A DNA stretch of 64,000 nt, taken from contig NZ_LXKN01000001.1 of assembly GCF_001692325.1 (NCBI RefSeq), positions 1,275,703-1,339,702 on the forward strand, written 5' to 3'. Positions 44,804 to 53,336 of this stretch are shown here, piece after piece (position 1 is the stretch's first letter; each line of letters begins with the position of its first letter). Under the pieces are notes generated by a model. That model saw nothing but the letters and a program-made list of their open reading frames with translations, searched no databases and had not been told where the DNA came from. This DNA is from Rhizobium sp. AC27/96. Its GTDB lineage: Bacteria > Pseudomonadota > Alphaproteobacteria > Rhizobiales > Rhizobiaceae. The position numbers were made by a program, and so were the translations under genes.

Positions 44804-45334
44804 TTAGCGTAGAGCCGACAGATCGTCCCAGACGAAAATCAGGTTGTCCGAACGCCAGATCGGCCCGGGATCAGTGTACTGCCCGATCACGCGGCCTCCG
44901 AGCGAACGGTAGAAAGCAACCGCGGGATCATTGCCGACGACAACGCCAAGCCCAGCGCCGGTGTAGCCCATGGCGGTAAGCTGCGCTGCCAACTCACGCA
45001 TCAGGCGGCGCCCAAGTCCCTGTCGCTTGACTGTGGGGTCGATGTAAAGGGAGCGTATTTCCCCTCGCCCGCCAAAGGCTGCTTCCGATGGCGCACCAAT
45101 GGCGCCAATGCCAACGAGCCGATTGTCCTGCTCTGCCAACAGCACGCATTGATGCGGATGCGGATTGGCGAGCATCTGGCTCCACCGCATCAGGCGGAAA
45201 TCTTCATCGAGCAACCGATAGACCTCGGCCGGCGCAAGATTGTGATAGGTATCGCACCAGACCGCGCGATGCAGTCGGGCGATAGCAGGCGCGTCATCGA
45301 CAACAGCTGGCCGAATTCTGATCTCGGCCGTCAA
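44804..45334 (-). CDS. GNAT family N-acetyltransferase
   Basis: 176 residues. Acetyl-CoA binding motif A is RSLYIDPTVKRQGLGRRLMRELAAQL (near residue 100), with motif B GAGLGVVVGNDPAVAFYRSLGGRVIGQY. Substrate unknown. The start is TTG at 45334: its bases overlap the folC stop as TTGA, and GAGGG sits 7 bases upstream inside the end of folC. It is thus translationally coupled to folC. Confidence 0.88.
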   Translation of the reverse strand: MTAEIRIRPAVVDDAPAIARLHRAVWCDTYHNLAPAEVYRLLDEDFRLMRWSQMLANPHPHQCVLLAEQDNRLVGIGAIGAPSEAAFGGRGEIRSLYIDPTVKRQGLGRRLMRELAAQLTAMGYTGAGLGVVVGNDPAVAFYRSLGGRVIGQYTDPGPIWRSDNLIFVWDDLSALR

Positions 45335-46662
45335 CTCGCGCCCTCTATCACCGCACCGCGCAGCGCGCCAACCAGATAGAGCGAACCGGTGACAAGCATC
45401 CAGCCGTCACCTTCCAATACTCTCGCAGCAGCCCGATCGAATGCCTTTTGCGCGTCCGGTTCGGCCTCGCAATCCATTCCCATGGATTTTGCCAGCATCT
45501 CCAGTTCGCTAGAAGGATGAGCGCGTCCGGATCCGGACGCTTCAGTGAAGACCGCATAGGCTACATGGCGCGACAGAACCGCCAGAAAGCCTTGAGCATC
45601 CTTGTCCGAGGCCAGCGCTACAATCGCCACGCATTCGCCGCGGGTGTCGGAAGAGCCTGTGATGTCCCGCAAGACCGCTTCAATATTGAACGGCACATGC
45701 GCACCATCCATCAAGACGGGCACCAGCCGCTGCCTGGCCTGGGAATTGGCCGGAAGCTTGACGTTGAACCGCTCCATCCGGCCCGGGAGACGGGCTTTTT
45801 CCCTAACGGTCTCATCAAGCAACCACGCACCGATCGGCTTGCCTGCCTGAGCAGCCGCGGTTGCGCTTTCGCCCTGCCGCCCCAACTCGTCCAGCACCAG
45901 ACCGACCAGCGCATTGTTCTTTTGCGCTATCGTCGCATCATCCGGAACATCCGTGCGCAATACACGGCAGCCAAGGTCGTCGGCCCGTTGCTGAAGAACG
46001 TGCCCGGCCGCATCTGCGGCTGCAAGCGTGGTGGCGAGCGTCGCACCAGGCTTCAAAATGCCGACCTTCTCGCCCGCAATCGCTTCGCGCGTATTCCCGA
46101 GAATTTCCGTATGCTCGAGTTCGATATTGGTGACGACGGCGATCTCGCCGAAGACGACATTGGTGGAGTCCAACCGTCCTCCAAGTCCGACCTCGACCAC
46201 AGCCCAATTCAAACCTGCATCTTTGAAGGCGACGAAGGCGGCAGCCGTTATCACATCGAACCAGGTGGCATCTTCACCTGCCGTTGCCTCTCGCTTCGCC
46301 CCTTGGTAGCAATCCAGCACCTGCATCACGGCCTGCGCAAGATTGTCATCCTCAACCGCCTGACCGAGAATGCTGACCCGTTCGTTCACGCGGTCGACAT
46401 GCGGCGAAGCATAGCGGCCCACGCGCCACCCTGCTTGCAGCAGGCTGGCCTCGACGAGCGCACAAATGGAGCCCTTGCCCTTGGTGCCGGCGACATGGAT
46501 GGCGCGAAAACTCTGATGAGGATTGCCCAGGCGCTGCATGAGATCCAGCATAGGCTCAAGGCCGACACGCATCTCCCCGCGCGGCTTGCGCTCCCAATTG
46601 GTCAGTTGGTCGAGGCGACTGAGGGCATCGGATAGCGCCCGGCTGGGAAGGGACGAAGACAT
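45331..46662 (-). CDS. folC: Folylpolyglutamate synthase / dihydrofolate synthase
   Basis: 443 residues. Mur-ligase-like ATPase that adds Glu to dihydropteroate and to folates. Signatures: P-loop HVAGTKGKGSICALVEA, YASPHVDRVNERV, WAVVEVGLGGRLDSTN, TNIELEHTEILG, VLMDGAHVPFN, and LVTGSLYLVGAL at the C-terminus. ATG at 46662. Usually accD precedes folC in alphaproteobacteria; here the upstream gene is the ABC-2 permease, 81 bp away. Co-transcribed with the GNAT gene through a TTGA overlap. Confidence 0.95.
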   Translation of the reverse strand: MSSSLPSRALSDALSRLDQLTNWERKPRGEMRVGLEPMLDLMQRLGNPHQSFRAIHVAGTKGKGSICALVEASLLQAGWRVGRYASPHVDRVNERVSILGQAVEDDNLAQAVMQVLDCYQGAKREATAGEDATWFDVITAAAFVAFKDAGLNWAVVEVGLGGRLDSTNVVFGEIAVVTNIELEHTEILGNTREAIAGEKVGILKPGATLATTLAAADAAGHVLQQRADDLGCRVLRTDVPDDATIAQKNNALVGLVLDELGRQGESATAAAQAGKPIGAWLLDETVREKARLPGRMERFNVKLPANSQARQRLVPVLMDGAHVPFNIEAVLRDITGSSDTRGECVAIVALASDKDAQGFLAVLSRHVAYAVFTEASGSGRAHPSSELEMLAKSMGMDCEAEPDAQKAFDRAAARVLEGDGWMLVTGSLYLVGALRGAVIEGAS

Positions 46663-46743
46663 GAAACACTTTCAGCGAGATTGAAATCGACGACTCCGAC
46701 GCATGGCGCCGGTTTATCCGATCCATCTTCTAATGCTTCGTCC

Positions 46744-47505
46744 TCAGTTCCTCAACCGATAGCCCGTCTTGAAGATCCATCCAAGAACCGCCAGGCAGAT
46801 GAACAGAAAGAGAGTGATCATCGCAAGGCTCAGCACCGGATTGACGTCGGCGATGCCATAGAAGCTCCAGCGGAAACCGCTGACGAGATAGAGCACGGGA
46901 TTGAGGTGGCTGACGGCCTGCCAGAAGGGCGGCAGCATGTTGATCGAATAGAAGCTGCCGCCGAGGAAGGTCAGCGGCGGCACGACCAGCATCGGAATGA
47001 GGTTCAGCTGCTCGAAATTTCCAGCCCATATGCCGATCATGAAGCCGAACAGGCTGAACGTTATCGCCGTCAGCACGAAGAACAGGATCATCATGAACGG
47101 ATGCTCGATCCTGATCTCGACGAAAAAGCTCGCCGTCATCAGGATGATCAGCCCGATCAGCATGCCCTTGGTCGCCGCCGCACCGACATAGCCGAGGACG
47201 ATCTCACTCATGGCCACGGGTGCCGACAGCACCTCGTAGATCGTGCCCGTGAACTTCGGGAAGTAGATGCCGAAGGAGCCGTTGCTGATGCATTGCCCAA
47301 GCAGGGTCAGCATGATCAGGCCCGGCGTGATGAACGCCCCATAGGACACACCTTCGACCAGATTGATGCGCGATCCGATCGCGGCACCGAAGACGATGAA
47401 ATAGAGCGAGGTGGAAATGACGGGCGAGACCACGCTCTGCAGCAGCGTGCGGCGCGTCCGGGCCATTTCGAAGCCATAGATGGATTTGATCGCTTCGAAG
47501 TTCAT
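46744..47505 (-). CDS. ABC-2 type transporter permease
   Basis: 253 residues, six helices. YadH/NodJ-like exporter permease: starts [20 protein letters not shown], then [22 protein letters not shown], and the signature [38 protein letters not shown]. Pairs with the ATPase gene directly upstream (ATGA overlap at 47502-47505). Substrate unknown; the chromosomal context with no nod genes argues against NodJ itself. Confidence 0.93.
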   Translation of the reverse strand: MNFEAIKSIYGFEMARTRRTLLQSVVSPVISTSLYFIVFGAAIGSRINLVEGVSYGAFITPGLIMLTLLGQCISNGSFGIYFPKFTGTIYEVLSAPVAMSEIVLGYVGAAATKGMLIGLIILMTASFFVEIRIEHPFMMILFFVLTAITFSLFGFMIGIWAGNFEQLNLIPMLVVPPLTFLGGSFYSINMLPPFWQAVSHLNPVLYLVSGFRWSFYGIADVNPVLSLAMITLFLFICLAVLGWIFKTGYRLRN

Positions 47506-48428
47506 TTGGCTTCTCCTACAAGCGATACGAAAATGTCCTCGAGCGAACTCTGGCGCGTCGAGAGGTCTTTGAAATGGATCCCCTCGGCCGCCAGACGCGA
47601 CAGTAGAACCGCGATGCTCGACTGTTCATTCTGGGCATCGAAATCGTAGATCAATGTCAGGCCATTCGGACCTAGTGAAAGTCCGTTGCCGTCAAGGCGG
47701 GCCGGTACGGCGTCCAATGGCTCGTTCAGATCGAGGATCAGCTGCTTGCGGCCGAGCTTGGCCATCAGGGCCTTCTTTTCCTCGACAAGCAGCAATTGCC
47801 CGCCATTGATGACGCCGACGCGATCGGCGATCTCTTCGGCTTCTTCTATATAATGTGTCGTCAGGATGATGGTGACACCGGAAGCGCGCAGGCGCTCGAC
47901 CACATGCCACATGTCTTTGCGCAGCGTGACATCCACGCCTGCCGTCGGCTCGTCGAGAAACAGGATCTCCGGCTCGTGCGAGAGCGCCTTGGCAATCAGA
48001 ACGCGACGCTTCATGCCGCCTGAAAGCTGGCGAAGCGTATTGTCCTTTTTGTCCCATAGCGACAGATCGCGCAGCACCTTTTCTATGTGCGCAGGGTTCG
48101 CCTTCTTGCCGTGCAGGCCTCGGGAAAAGCTGACGGTATTCCAGACGGTTTCGAACTGATCCGTGGTCAGCTCCTGCGGCACGAGGCCGATCATGGCGCG
48201 CGTGGCGCGAAAATCGCGCACGACATCATGTCCGCCGACCGTTACCGAGCCGCTGCTCGGATTGGCGATCCCACAGACGATCGAGATCAAAGTGGTCTTG
48301 CCAGCGCCATTCGGCCCCAGCAAGGCAAGGATTTCCCCTTGCTGGATATCGAGATCGACACCTTTCAGCGCCTGGAAGCCATTACCGTATGTTTTGGTAA
48401 GACTGCGGATGGAAATGATCGGAGCCAT
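47502..48428 (-). CDS. ABC transporter ATP-binding protein (YadG-like)
   Basis: 308 residues. Walker [16 protein letters not shown]-loop GLVPQEL, signature [15 protein letters not shown], Walker [14 protein letters not shown]-loop TTHYIEEAE. The C-terminal extension [14 protein letters not shown] is typical for exporter ATPases of the ABC-2 type. Start ATG 48428; a CTATATAG sequence at 48478-48485 may be its -10 region. Overlaps the permease start. Confidence 0.94.
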   Translation of the reverse strand: MAPIISIRSLTKTYGNGFQALKGVDLDIQQGEILALLGPNGAGKTTLISIVCGIANPSSGSVTVGGHDVVRDFRATRAMIGLVPQELTTDQFETVWNTVSFSRGLHGKKANPAHIEKVLRDLSLWDKKDNTLRQLSGGMKRRVLIAKALSHEPEILFLDEPTAGVDVTLRKDMWHVVERLRASGVTIILTTHYIEEAEEIADRVGVINGGQLLLVEEKKALMAKLGRKQLILDLNEPLDAVPARLDGNGLSLGPNGLTLIYDFDAQNEQSSIAVLLSRLAAEGIHFKDLSTRQSSLEDIFVSLVGEAK

Positions 48429-48699
48429 GATGCGGGTAAAGTCCGGCCTATGTGATTAATTTTGCAGCGGTTGCCCGCTATATAGCCCGAATTGTGCTTT
48501 TACCACCCCACCGAGTTGAAACACAGCGTTCGTCTAAGCCAAATAACGTGTCATCAAATCGTGACCTTCGTCGGGCATATACATCCTTAGGTGAGCAACG
48601 TTTGTCGCAACTCCGCCCAACGCCTCTTGGTGACAACGCCAGCGCCTGTTTTACTCGACGATTTATTGCCCTCGCATTGATATTGCGTGCCTCATTGCC
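48429..48699. other. Non-coding region upstream of the ABC-2 operon
   Basis: 271 bp without a supported gene. Contains CTATATAG (48478-48485), a palindromic -10-like sequence that suits the minus-strand ABC operon. Short Arg-rich frames on both strands have no signatures. The stretch leads into the candidate sRNA and terminator at 48700-48785; together the gene-free part is 386 bp. Confidence 0.45.
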
Positions 48700-48785
48700 A
48701 CATGAAGTTTTTTTCTGGAGCAGGCAAGGATCCCCCGTCGTTGCCATGCCCCGTTCAAGCCGGCCCTCGCCGGCTTTTTTCTTTT
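48700..48785 (+). ncRNA. Candidate small RNA ending in an intrinsic terminator
   Basis: A strong plus-strand terminator (48757-48785) has no gene in front of it on that strand. Just upstream is a first hairpin, GGCAA (48723-48727) with TTGCC (48741-48745), with a C-rich loop (CCCCC), followed by ATGCCCC. Two hairpins with exposed C-rich segments is a layout shared by several alphaproteobacterial trans-acting sRNAs. A TTGATA at 48677-48682 could be the -35; the -10 is weak. The 5' end is a guess. Confidence 0.35.
48757..48785 (+). terminator. Strong orphan terminator
   Basis: 8-bp stem AAGCCGGC (48757-48764) with GCCGGCTT (48769-48776), loop CCTC, followed by a T-rich tract TTTTCTTTTT. On the minus strand there is no T run after the stem, so it does not serve the minus-strand gene at 48815. 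Confidence 0.85.
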
Positions 48786-48814
48786 TCGCCAGCTTACGAT
48801 CAGTGGGATGACGT

Positions 48815-49069
48815 CTACCAGCTGCCGTTCAGGCCGCAACCGGCCGGTGGCAGGGTCTTGTGCTCGAAGCGAGCCTTCAGCATTTCGCAGCCCTTGTCGC
48901 GAATGGGACCCGGCATCATCGAATTGAGGCCGATACCGACTTCATCGAAAGGATCGTCGGCGTAGGCGACATAGGCGTACCAGCGCCCGCCGATCACGAC
49001 AATGATGGCAATCAACGCGGCAATGAGCGCTCTTCCCAGGCTTCTTTGTCGTCTCGGCACCTGCTCCAT
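48815..49069 (-). CDS. Small single-span membrane protein, function unknown
   Basis: 84 residues. ATG at 49069 with GAGGG 6 bases upstream. Basic N-terminus (MEQVPRRQRSLGR), one hydrophobic helix (ALIAALIAIIVVIGGRWYAYVAY, about 14-36), then a periplasmic-type tail with two Cys (GCEMLKARFEHKTLPPAGCGLNGSW), which could form a disulfide. No domain recognised. Isolated between the candidate sRNA and the extensin-like gene. Confidence 0.65.
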   Translation of the reverse strand: MEQVPRRQRSLGRALIAALIAIIVVIGGRWYAYVAYADDPFDEVGIGLNSMMPGPIRDKGCEMLKARFEHKTLPPAGCGLNGSW

Positions 49070-49175
49070 CGAACCCTCGCTTGCCTCCCGTGGCCACACT
49101 TAACCGCAATTCCCCAAATAGGTAAATCAGCTTTCGTTTTCGGCAAGTATGGATGCATCTGCGTCCAAGCACTAA

Positions 49176-50369
49176 TCAAAGGCTGCAATAGCGCCGGCCG
49201 CCCTTGCGATCCCTGAGGTCGAAATGGAAATGATTCCAATGCTCTGCATTACTTCCCGGTCCGAGAACGGTATCGAAATACCGGCAGCTATCGGTACGAA
49301 CGGCCTTGAGCAATCCTCCCTCGCGGAAGGAGAATAGGCCCTTCTTGCGCACGTCGATCACATGGCCATTCTTCAGGACGAAGGTGCCGACATCGATGGC
49401 ATTGCCATGGGCGTGTTCCGACATCGGATTATAACGTTGCCGGCTATTGTTCATCCGCCGGCAGGAATATCCGCCAAGCGGAACGATCGTGCCGATACCG
49501 GACCAGTAACGTGTGCGTGCCGCTGGCGCCAATTCGTTCTTGACCCATTTCGCAAAGGCAAGCGTCACCTGACAATTCAGCGTCACCGCCGGCCTGACGG
49601 CGATATTGCCCGACAGACCACTCAAAGAAACCGGATAGGGAACCTGGCAGGCGGGGCCATTCGAAATTGCCGGCTTGTCGGTATAGACGACGCCCATGCG
49701 CTTCAGTTCCTGGCGGCAGGCGATTTCGGAAGGCGGCATCATGCCCGGCGTCGATTGCGGCGCTTCGAACTGCTGGTCGATGCGTGGCATCGGATTACCG
49801 ACGCGCGGCAGCATCGCCACCTGTGTGCCCGGCTGTTGCCGCGGTATCGGCGATTGATTGAGTTCAGCCTGTGCGGCCGACCGCTGAAGGGTCGAACGGT
49901 TGGTTTGCACCGGCGCGTCCGAACCGATGCCGTCGACCACAGGCTGGTCGGTTTGACCCTCGGCAATATTCTGGTCTTCTTCCTGCGCCAATCCGACCAC
50001 TGATCCTGATTGCGCCTCCTCGGCCGGCCCGACCCCCAGCTCCGCATCCATATTGACGCCCTGGGAGGGAACATCGGCCTGTTGAGCCAGGCCCGTCTGG
50101 ACATCCGTGGTGGTCACGGCCTCGCCCATCCCGGCCGTGCGCTTGTAACCATTGCCGTTGTAGTTGCTGGAGGCTGAAACGACGGGATCCTGCGCGCCGG
50201 GATAGGCGAATTGCCTTTGCTGCACGCCGCGATGCGGCCTGATCGAGCCGACGCGCGTGCTACTATCGACACTCGAGGGCGGCACGAGGCTATCTGCCGT
50301 ACAGGCGACCAGCGCCGACGACAGCAGCAGTGGCAGCAGAGCCCGCCGTAGAATGGATAAATAGGCCAT
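49176..50369 (-). CDS. Extensin-like C-terminal domain lipoprotein
   Basis: 397 residues. Lipoprotein signal MAYLSILRRALLPLLLSSALVAC (lipobox Cys 23), given here in parts, followed by a long low-complexity, Gln/Pro/Asp-rich linker to about residue 230. The C-terminal extensin-like domain (Pfam Extensin-like_C) has IACRQELKRMGVVY, then NCQVTLAFAKWV, SCRRMNNSR, the His-rich SEHAHGNAIDVGTF, and HWNHFHFDLRDRKGGRRYC. HxxxxxxD and HxH patterns recall M15-type peptidoglycan hydrolases; catalytic activity is unproven. ATG at 50369 gives the lipobox at the right distance. Confidence 0.9.
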   Translation of the reverse strand: MAYLSILRRALLPLLLSSALVACTADSLVPPSSVDSSTRVGSIRPHRGVQQRQFAYPGAQDPVVSASSNYNGNGYKRTAGMGEAVTTTDVQTGLAQQADVPSQGVNMDAELGVGPAEEAQSGSVVGLAQEEDQNIAEGQTDQPVVDGIGSDAPVQTNRSTLQRSAAQAELNQSPIPRQQPGTQVAMLPRVGNPMPRIDQQFEAPQSTPGMMPPSEIACRQELKRMGVVYTDKPAISNGPACQVPYPVSLSGLSGNIAVRPAVTLNCQVTLAFAKWVKNELAPAARTRYWSGIGTIVPLGGYSCRRMNNSRQRYNPMSEHAHGNAIDVGTFVLKNGHVIDVRKKGLFSFREGGLLKAVRTDSCRYFDTVLGPGSNAEHWNHFHFDLRDRKGGRRYCSL

Positions 50370-50596
50370 AATCCTGATCCGTTGCCCAGCCACGGGTCGG
50401 TAACGATGACAAATCCTAAATGGGAACGGTGAATGAATACTTACCGCCACGAACCGGGCTGTTCCGTTGCCACGCTTGGGAAGCGCGCGGACACCTTCAA
50501 AACCCCTGGTGGTAAACGCCGACACGGTCTTTCCCATCGCAGTGGGATTGCATAGGTTGGCAAGATGAATCAGTGCCCGGCGATAGGAGCGAAGGA

Positions 50597-50986
50597 ATGA
50601 ATGGCAGCGTCAAACCGAGAGGCGAGCTGACATTGCGCACGCTGGCTATGCCTGCTGATGCCAACCCCGCCGGCGACATCTTCGGCGGCTGGGTCATGGC
50701 ACAGATGGACTTGGCAAGCGGCATCCGTGCCGCCGAGCGGGCTCGCGGCCGCGTGGTCACCGCCGCTGTCAAGGAAATGGCGTTCGAACTGCCGGTCAAG
50801 ATCGGCGATACGCTGAGCGTCTTCACCGATATCGAACGTGTCGGCCGCACCTCGATCACCCTGAATGTCGAAGCATGGGCACACCGCGCGCGCTTCAACA
50901 CGCTGGAAAAAGTCACGGCCGCGACCTTCATCATGGTCGCCCTTGACGAAAATGGCGCACCGAAGGCGGTGGCGGCGGAGAGCTGA
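50597..50986 (+). CDS. Acyl-CoA thioesterase (YciA-like hotdog)
   Basis: 129 residues. Hotdog-fold thioesterase: LRTLAMPADANPAGDIFGGWVMAQMDLASGI, with the catalytic Asp in GDIFGGW, then VTAAVKEMAFELPVKIGD. Hydrolyses acyl-CoAs in the cytoplasm. AGGAG 8 bases before ATG at 50597. The next gene begins 1 bp after its stop, so the two are co-translated. Confidence 0.92.
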   Translation: MNGSVKPRGELTLRTLAMPADANPAGDIFGGWVMAQMDLASGIRAAERARGRVVTAAVKEMAFELPVKIGDTLSVFTDIERVGRTSITLNVEAWAHRARFNTLEKVTAATFIMVALDENGAPKAVAAES

Positions 50987-50987
50987 G

Positions 50988-51581
50988 ATGTTGGGCGCGG
51001 CGCACGCACCGGAGGTCTACGTCTATATCAGGACGGTCATGAGCATGGTGATCGGCCTTTCGCTGGCCCAGCTCCTGACCCGGCTCGCCGGCTTCGTGCA
51101 GGCCCCTGGCAAGAACAAGATCTACTTCGTCCACATCGGCTGGGTACTGTCGATGTTCCTGTTCATCATCCATTTCTGGTGGTGGGAGTATCGGCTGCAG
51201 TCCGTCGCGCAGATCAATTTCGGCGTCTACCTTTTCTTGATCTGCTTCTGCTGTCTTTTCTATTTCCTCTGCGTTCTGTTGAATCCGCCATCCGTCGAGG
51301 ACTATGGCGGTTTCGAAGAGTACTTCATTTCTCGCCGTGGCTGGTTCTTTGGCCTCCTCGCCGTCACCTATGCCGTCGATCTGATGGATACCTGGCTGAA
51401 AGGCGAGGCATATTTCTATTCTCTCGGCTGGGAATATCCGACGCGCAACGTCGTCTACATCATCCTCTGCATCATCGCGGCAATCACCGCCAATCGGCGA
51501 TTCCAGGCGGCATTCGTGATCGTCGGGCTGATCTACCAGATCACCTGGATCTTCCGCCTTTACGATGTGCTTCCGGGATAG
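50988..51581 (+). CDS. Conserved multi-span membrane protein, function unknown
   Basis: 197 residues, five or six helices (for example SMVIGLSLAQLLTRLAGF, IGWVLSMFLFIIHFWWWEY, VYLFLICFCCLFYFLCVLL, GWFFGLLAVTYAVDLMDTW, VVYIILCIIAAITAN). No domain recognised. GGAGAG lies 5 bases before ATG at 50988, within the end of the thioesterase gene. Aromatic and acidic residues in helix 2-3 (HFWWWEYRLQ) are conspicuous. The Sel1 gene follows. Confidence 0.75.
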   Translation: MLGAAHAPEVYVYIRTVMSMVIGLSLAQLLTRLAGFVQAPGKNKIYFVHIGWVLSMFLFIIHFWWWEYRLQSVAQINFGVYLFLICFCCLFYFLCVLLNPPSVEDYGGFEEYFISRRGWFFGLLAVTYAVDLMDTWLKGEAYFYSLGWEYPTRNVVYIILCIIAAITANRRFQAAFVIVGLIYQITWIFRLYDVLPG

Positions 51582-51688
51582 AGATGAAAGACTGCCTGCC
51601 ATTAAAACGGCTGCCATTTCGGCACTCTACAATCCTTGACCAAGACATCGCCATATTGTTCAGATCGATTGCCATCGGAGACGCAGCC

Positions 51689-53281
51689 TTGACATTAAAG
51701 AGCTATGCATTGGGATTGGCGCTTGCTCTTTCATTGCCTTGGATTGCTCACGCGGAAGATCCGGCACCCGGGCCGGCCAATACCACTATCGACCTGAAAT
51801 ATTGGGTGGAATTTGCAAAACAGGGTAACGCCGCCGCGCAATACGGTCTCGGCTATCGCTACGCCAACGGCCAGGGCGTGGAGCGCGACGATGCTCAGGC
51901 GGTAGAGTGGTATGAGAAGGCTGCCGCCCAGGGCAATGCTCAGGCCCAATACGCCCTAGCCTACATGTATTCGAACGGTCGCGGCATGGATGCCGACCAG
52001 AAGCAGGCCAACGACTGGTATCTGAAGGCCGCGCAGCGCGGCAACGCCGATGCGCAATATGCCATCGGCTATTCCCTGGCCAATGGTCGCGGCATGGATG
52101 TCGATAACGAGCAGGCCATCAGCTGGTACCAGAAATCAGCAGCCCAGAGCCAGGCGCAGGCACAATATGCCCTCGGCTACATGTATGCCAGCGGGCTCGG
52201 CGTCGAGCAGGATTATGCCATTGCTCTCGGCTGGTATCGCAAATCAGCCGATCAGGGCCGTACCGACGCTCAATACGCGCTCGGCTATATGTACGATACC
52301 GGTCAAGGCGTGGCGGAAAATCAGGCCGCTGCTGTTGACTGGTATGGAAAGGCTGCCGCTCAGGGATACGCCCAAGGCCAATATGCGCTCGGCTACGCCT
52401 ATGCCAATGGCAGGGGCGTCGAGAAGAGCGAAGCTGAGGCCTATTCCTGGTACAGGAAAGCCGCCGAAAAGGGCCGCGCCGACGCGCAATATGCCATTGG
52501 CTACAGCCTTGCGAACGGCTTGGGTGTTGCAAGAGACTATCGGCAAGCGCTGCAATGGTACCGCAAATCCGCCGATCAGGGACGATCAGATGCTCAATAT
52601 GCGCTCGGCTATCTCTATGCCAACGGCCAGGGCGTCAAAGTTGATGAGCCCAGCGCCGTGAAATGGTATCGCAAATCGGCCAATCAGGGCGACGCGCAGG
52701 GCGAATACGCCCTCGCCTACATGTATGCCAGCGGCCGCGGCATCGCCAGGGATTACCGCAAAGCCTTCGAATTCTATGGGAAATCGGCGGCGCAAGGCCA
52801 CGCGGATGCACAATACGCCCTTGGCTACGTCTATGAGAATGGCCAGGGAACCGCGCCGGACAAGGCTGCCGCCGCCAGCTGGTATCGCAAGGCCGCCGAG
52901 CAGGACAACTCGCAGGGGCAATATGCGCTCGCCTCGCTCTACTATCACGGCGATGGCGTCGCCAGAGATTATGGCCAGGCGGCCGATCTGTTTCGCAAGG
53001 CGGCGGAACAAGGTGACGCCCGCGCCGAATATAGTCTTGGATATCTCTATTATAACGGCTACGGAGTGCCCAAGGACGCAGCGATCGCAGCCGATTGGTT
53101 CAACAAGGCTGCAGCAAAGGGACTGCCGGAGGCCCAACACGGCCTCAGCTATATGGAAGCCAATGGAGACGGTCCGATCAGGGATCTCGGTCCCTTGGGC
53201 GAAGGACGTGCCGCCGGCAAGGACACCGGCTCGACACCCGGCTGGATCGCCCTTCGTTTACTGATGGCTCTTCTGCCGTGA
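51689..53281 (+). CDS. Secreted Sel1-repeat protein (about 12-13 repeats)
   Basis: About 530 residues. From TTG at 51689 the protein starts with a clean signal peptide (TLKSYALGLALALSLPWIAHA) and has GGAGACG 7 bases upstream; ATG at 51584 is in frame but would bury that signal 36 residues in. The mature part is 12-13 Sel1-like repeats of 36 residues with the recurring core AQYALGYMYANGxGV and WYRKAA. The C-terminal tail is hydrophobic (GWIALRLLMALLP). Sel1 solenoids bind proteins; periplasmic location is implied. Paired with a second Sel1 gene 55 bp downstream. Confidence 0.88.
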   Translation: MTLKSYALGLALALSLPWIAHAEDPAPGPANTTIDLKYWVEFAKQGNAAAQYGLGYRYANGQGVERDDAQAVEWYEKAAAQGNAQAQYALAYMYSNGRGMDADQKQANDWYLKAAQRGNADAQYAIGYSLANGRGMDVDNEQAISWYQKSAAQSQAQAQYALGYMYASGLGVEQDYAIALGWYRKSADQGRTDAQYALGYMYDTGQGVAENQAAAVDWYGKAAAQGYAQGQYALGYAYANGRGVEKSEAEAYSWYRKAAEKGRADAQYAIGYSLANGLGVARDYRQALQWYRKSADQGRSDAQYALGYLYANGQGVKVDEPSAVKWYRKSANQGDAQGEYALAYMYASGRGIARDYRKAFEFYGKSAAQGHADAQYALGYVYENGQGTAPDKAAAASWYRKAAEQDNSQGQYALASLYYHGDGVARDYGQAADLFRKAAEQGDARAEYSLGYLYYNGYGVPKDAAIAADWFNKAAAKGLPEAQHGLSYMEANGDGPIRDLGPLGEGRAAGKDTGSTPGWIALRLLMALLP

Positions 53282-53336
53282 CGACTGCGAACATTGTATA
53301 TTGATACTCTAACGGACACCGACTGAGGGGTAGATC

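Noticed and set aside
46744..48428. nodIJ lipochitooligosaccharide exporter
   Set aside because: The ABC-2 pair is of the same broad family, but there are no nod boxes or nod genes and the surrounding genes are housekeeping; the generic YadGH-like label is safer.
48478..48747. 89-codon minus-strand frame and 119-codon plus-strand frame in the 48.5 kb gap
   Set aside because: Arg-rich random composition, no ribosome site, and they overlap each other and the terminator.
51830..53200. Regular about 108-bp periodicity resembling a DNA tandem repeat or CRISPR
   Set aside because: The period equals 36 codons and reflects Sel1 protein repeats; the DNA copies are diverged and there are no constant repeats with unique spacers.
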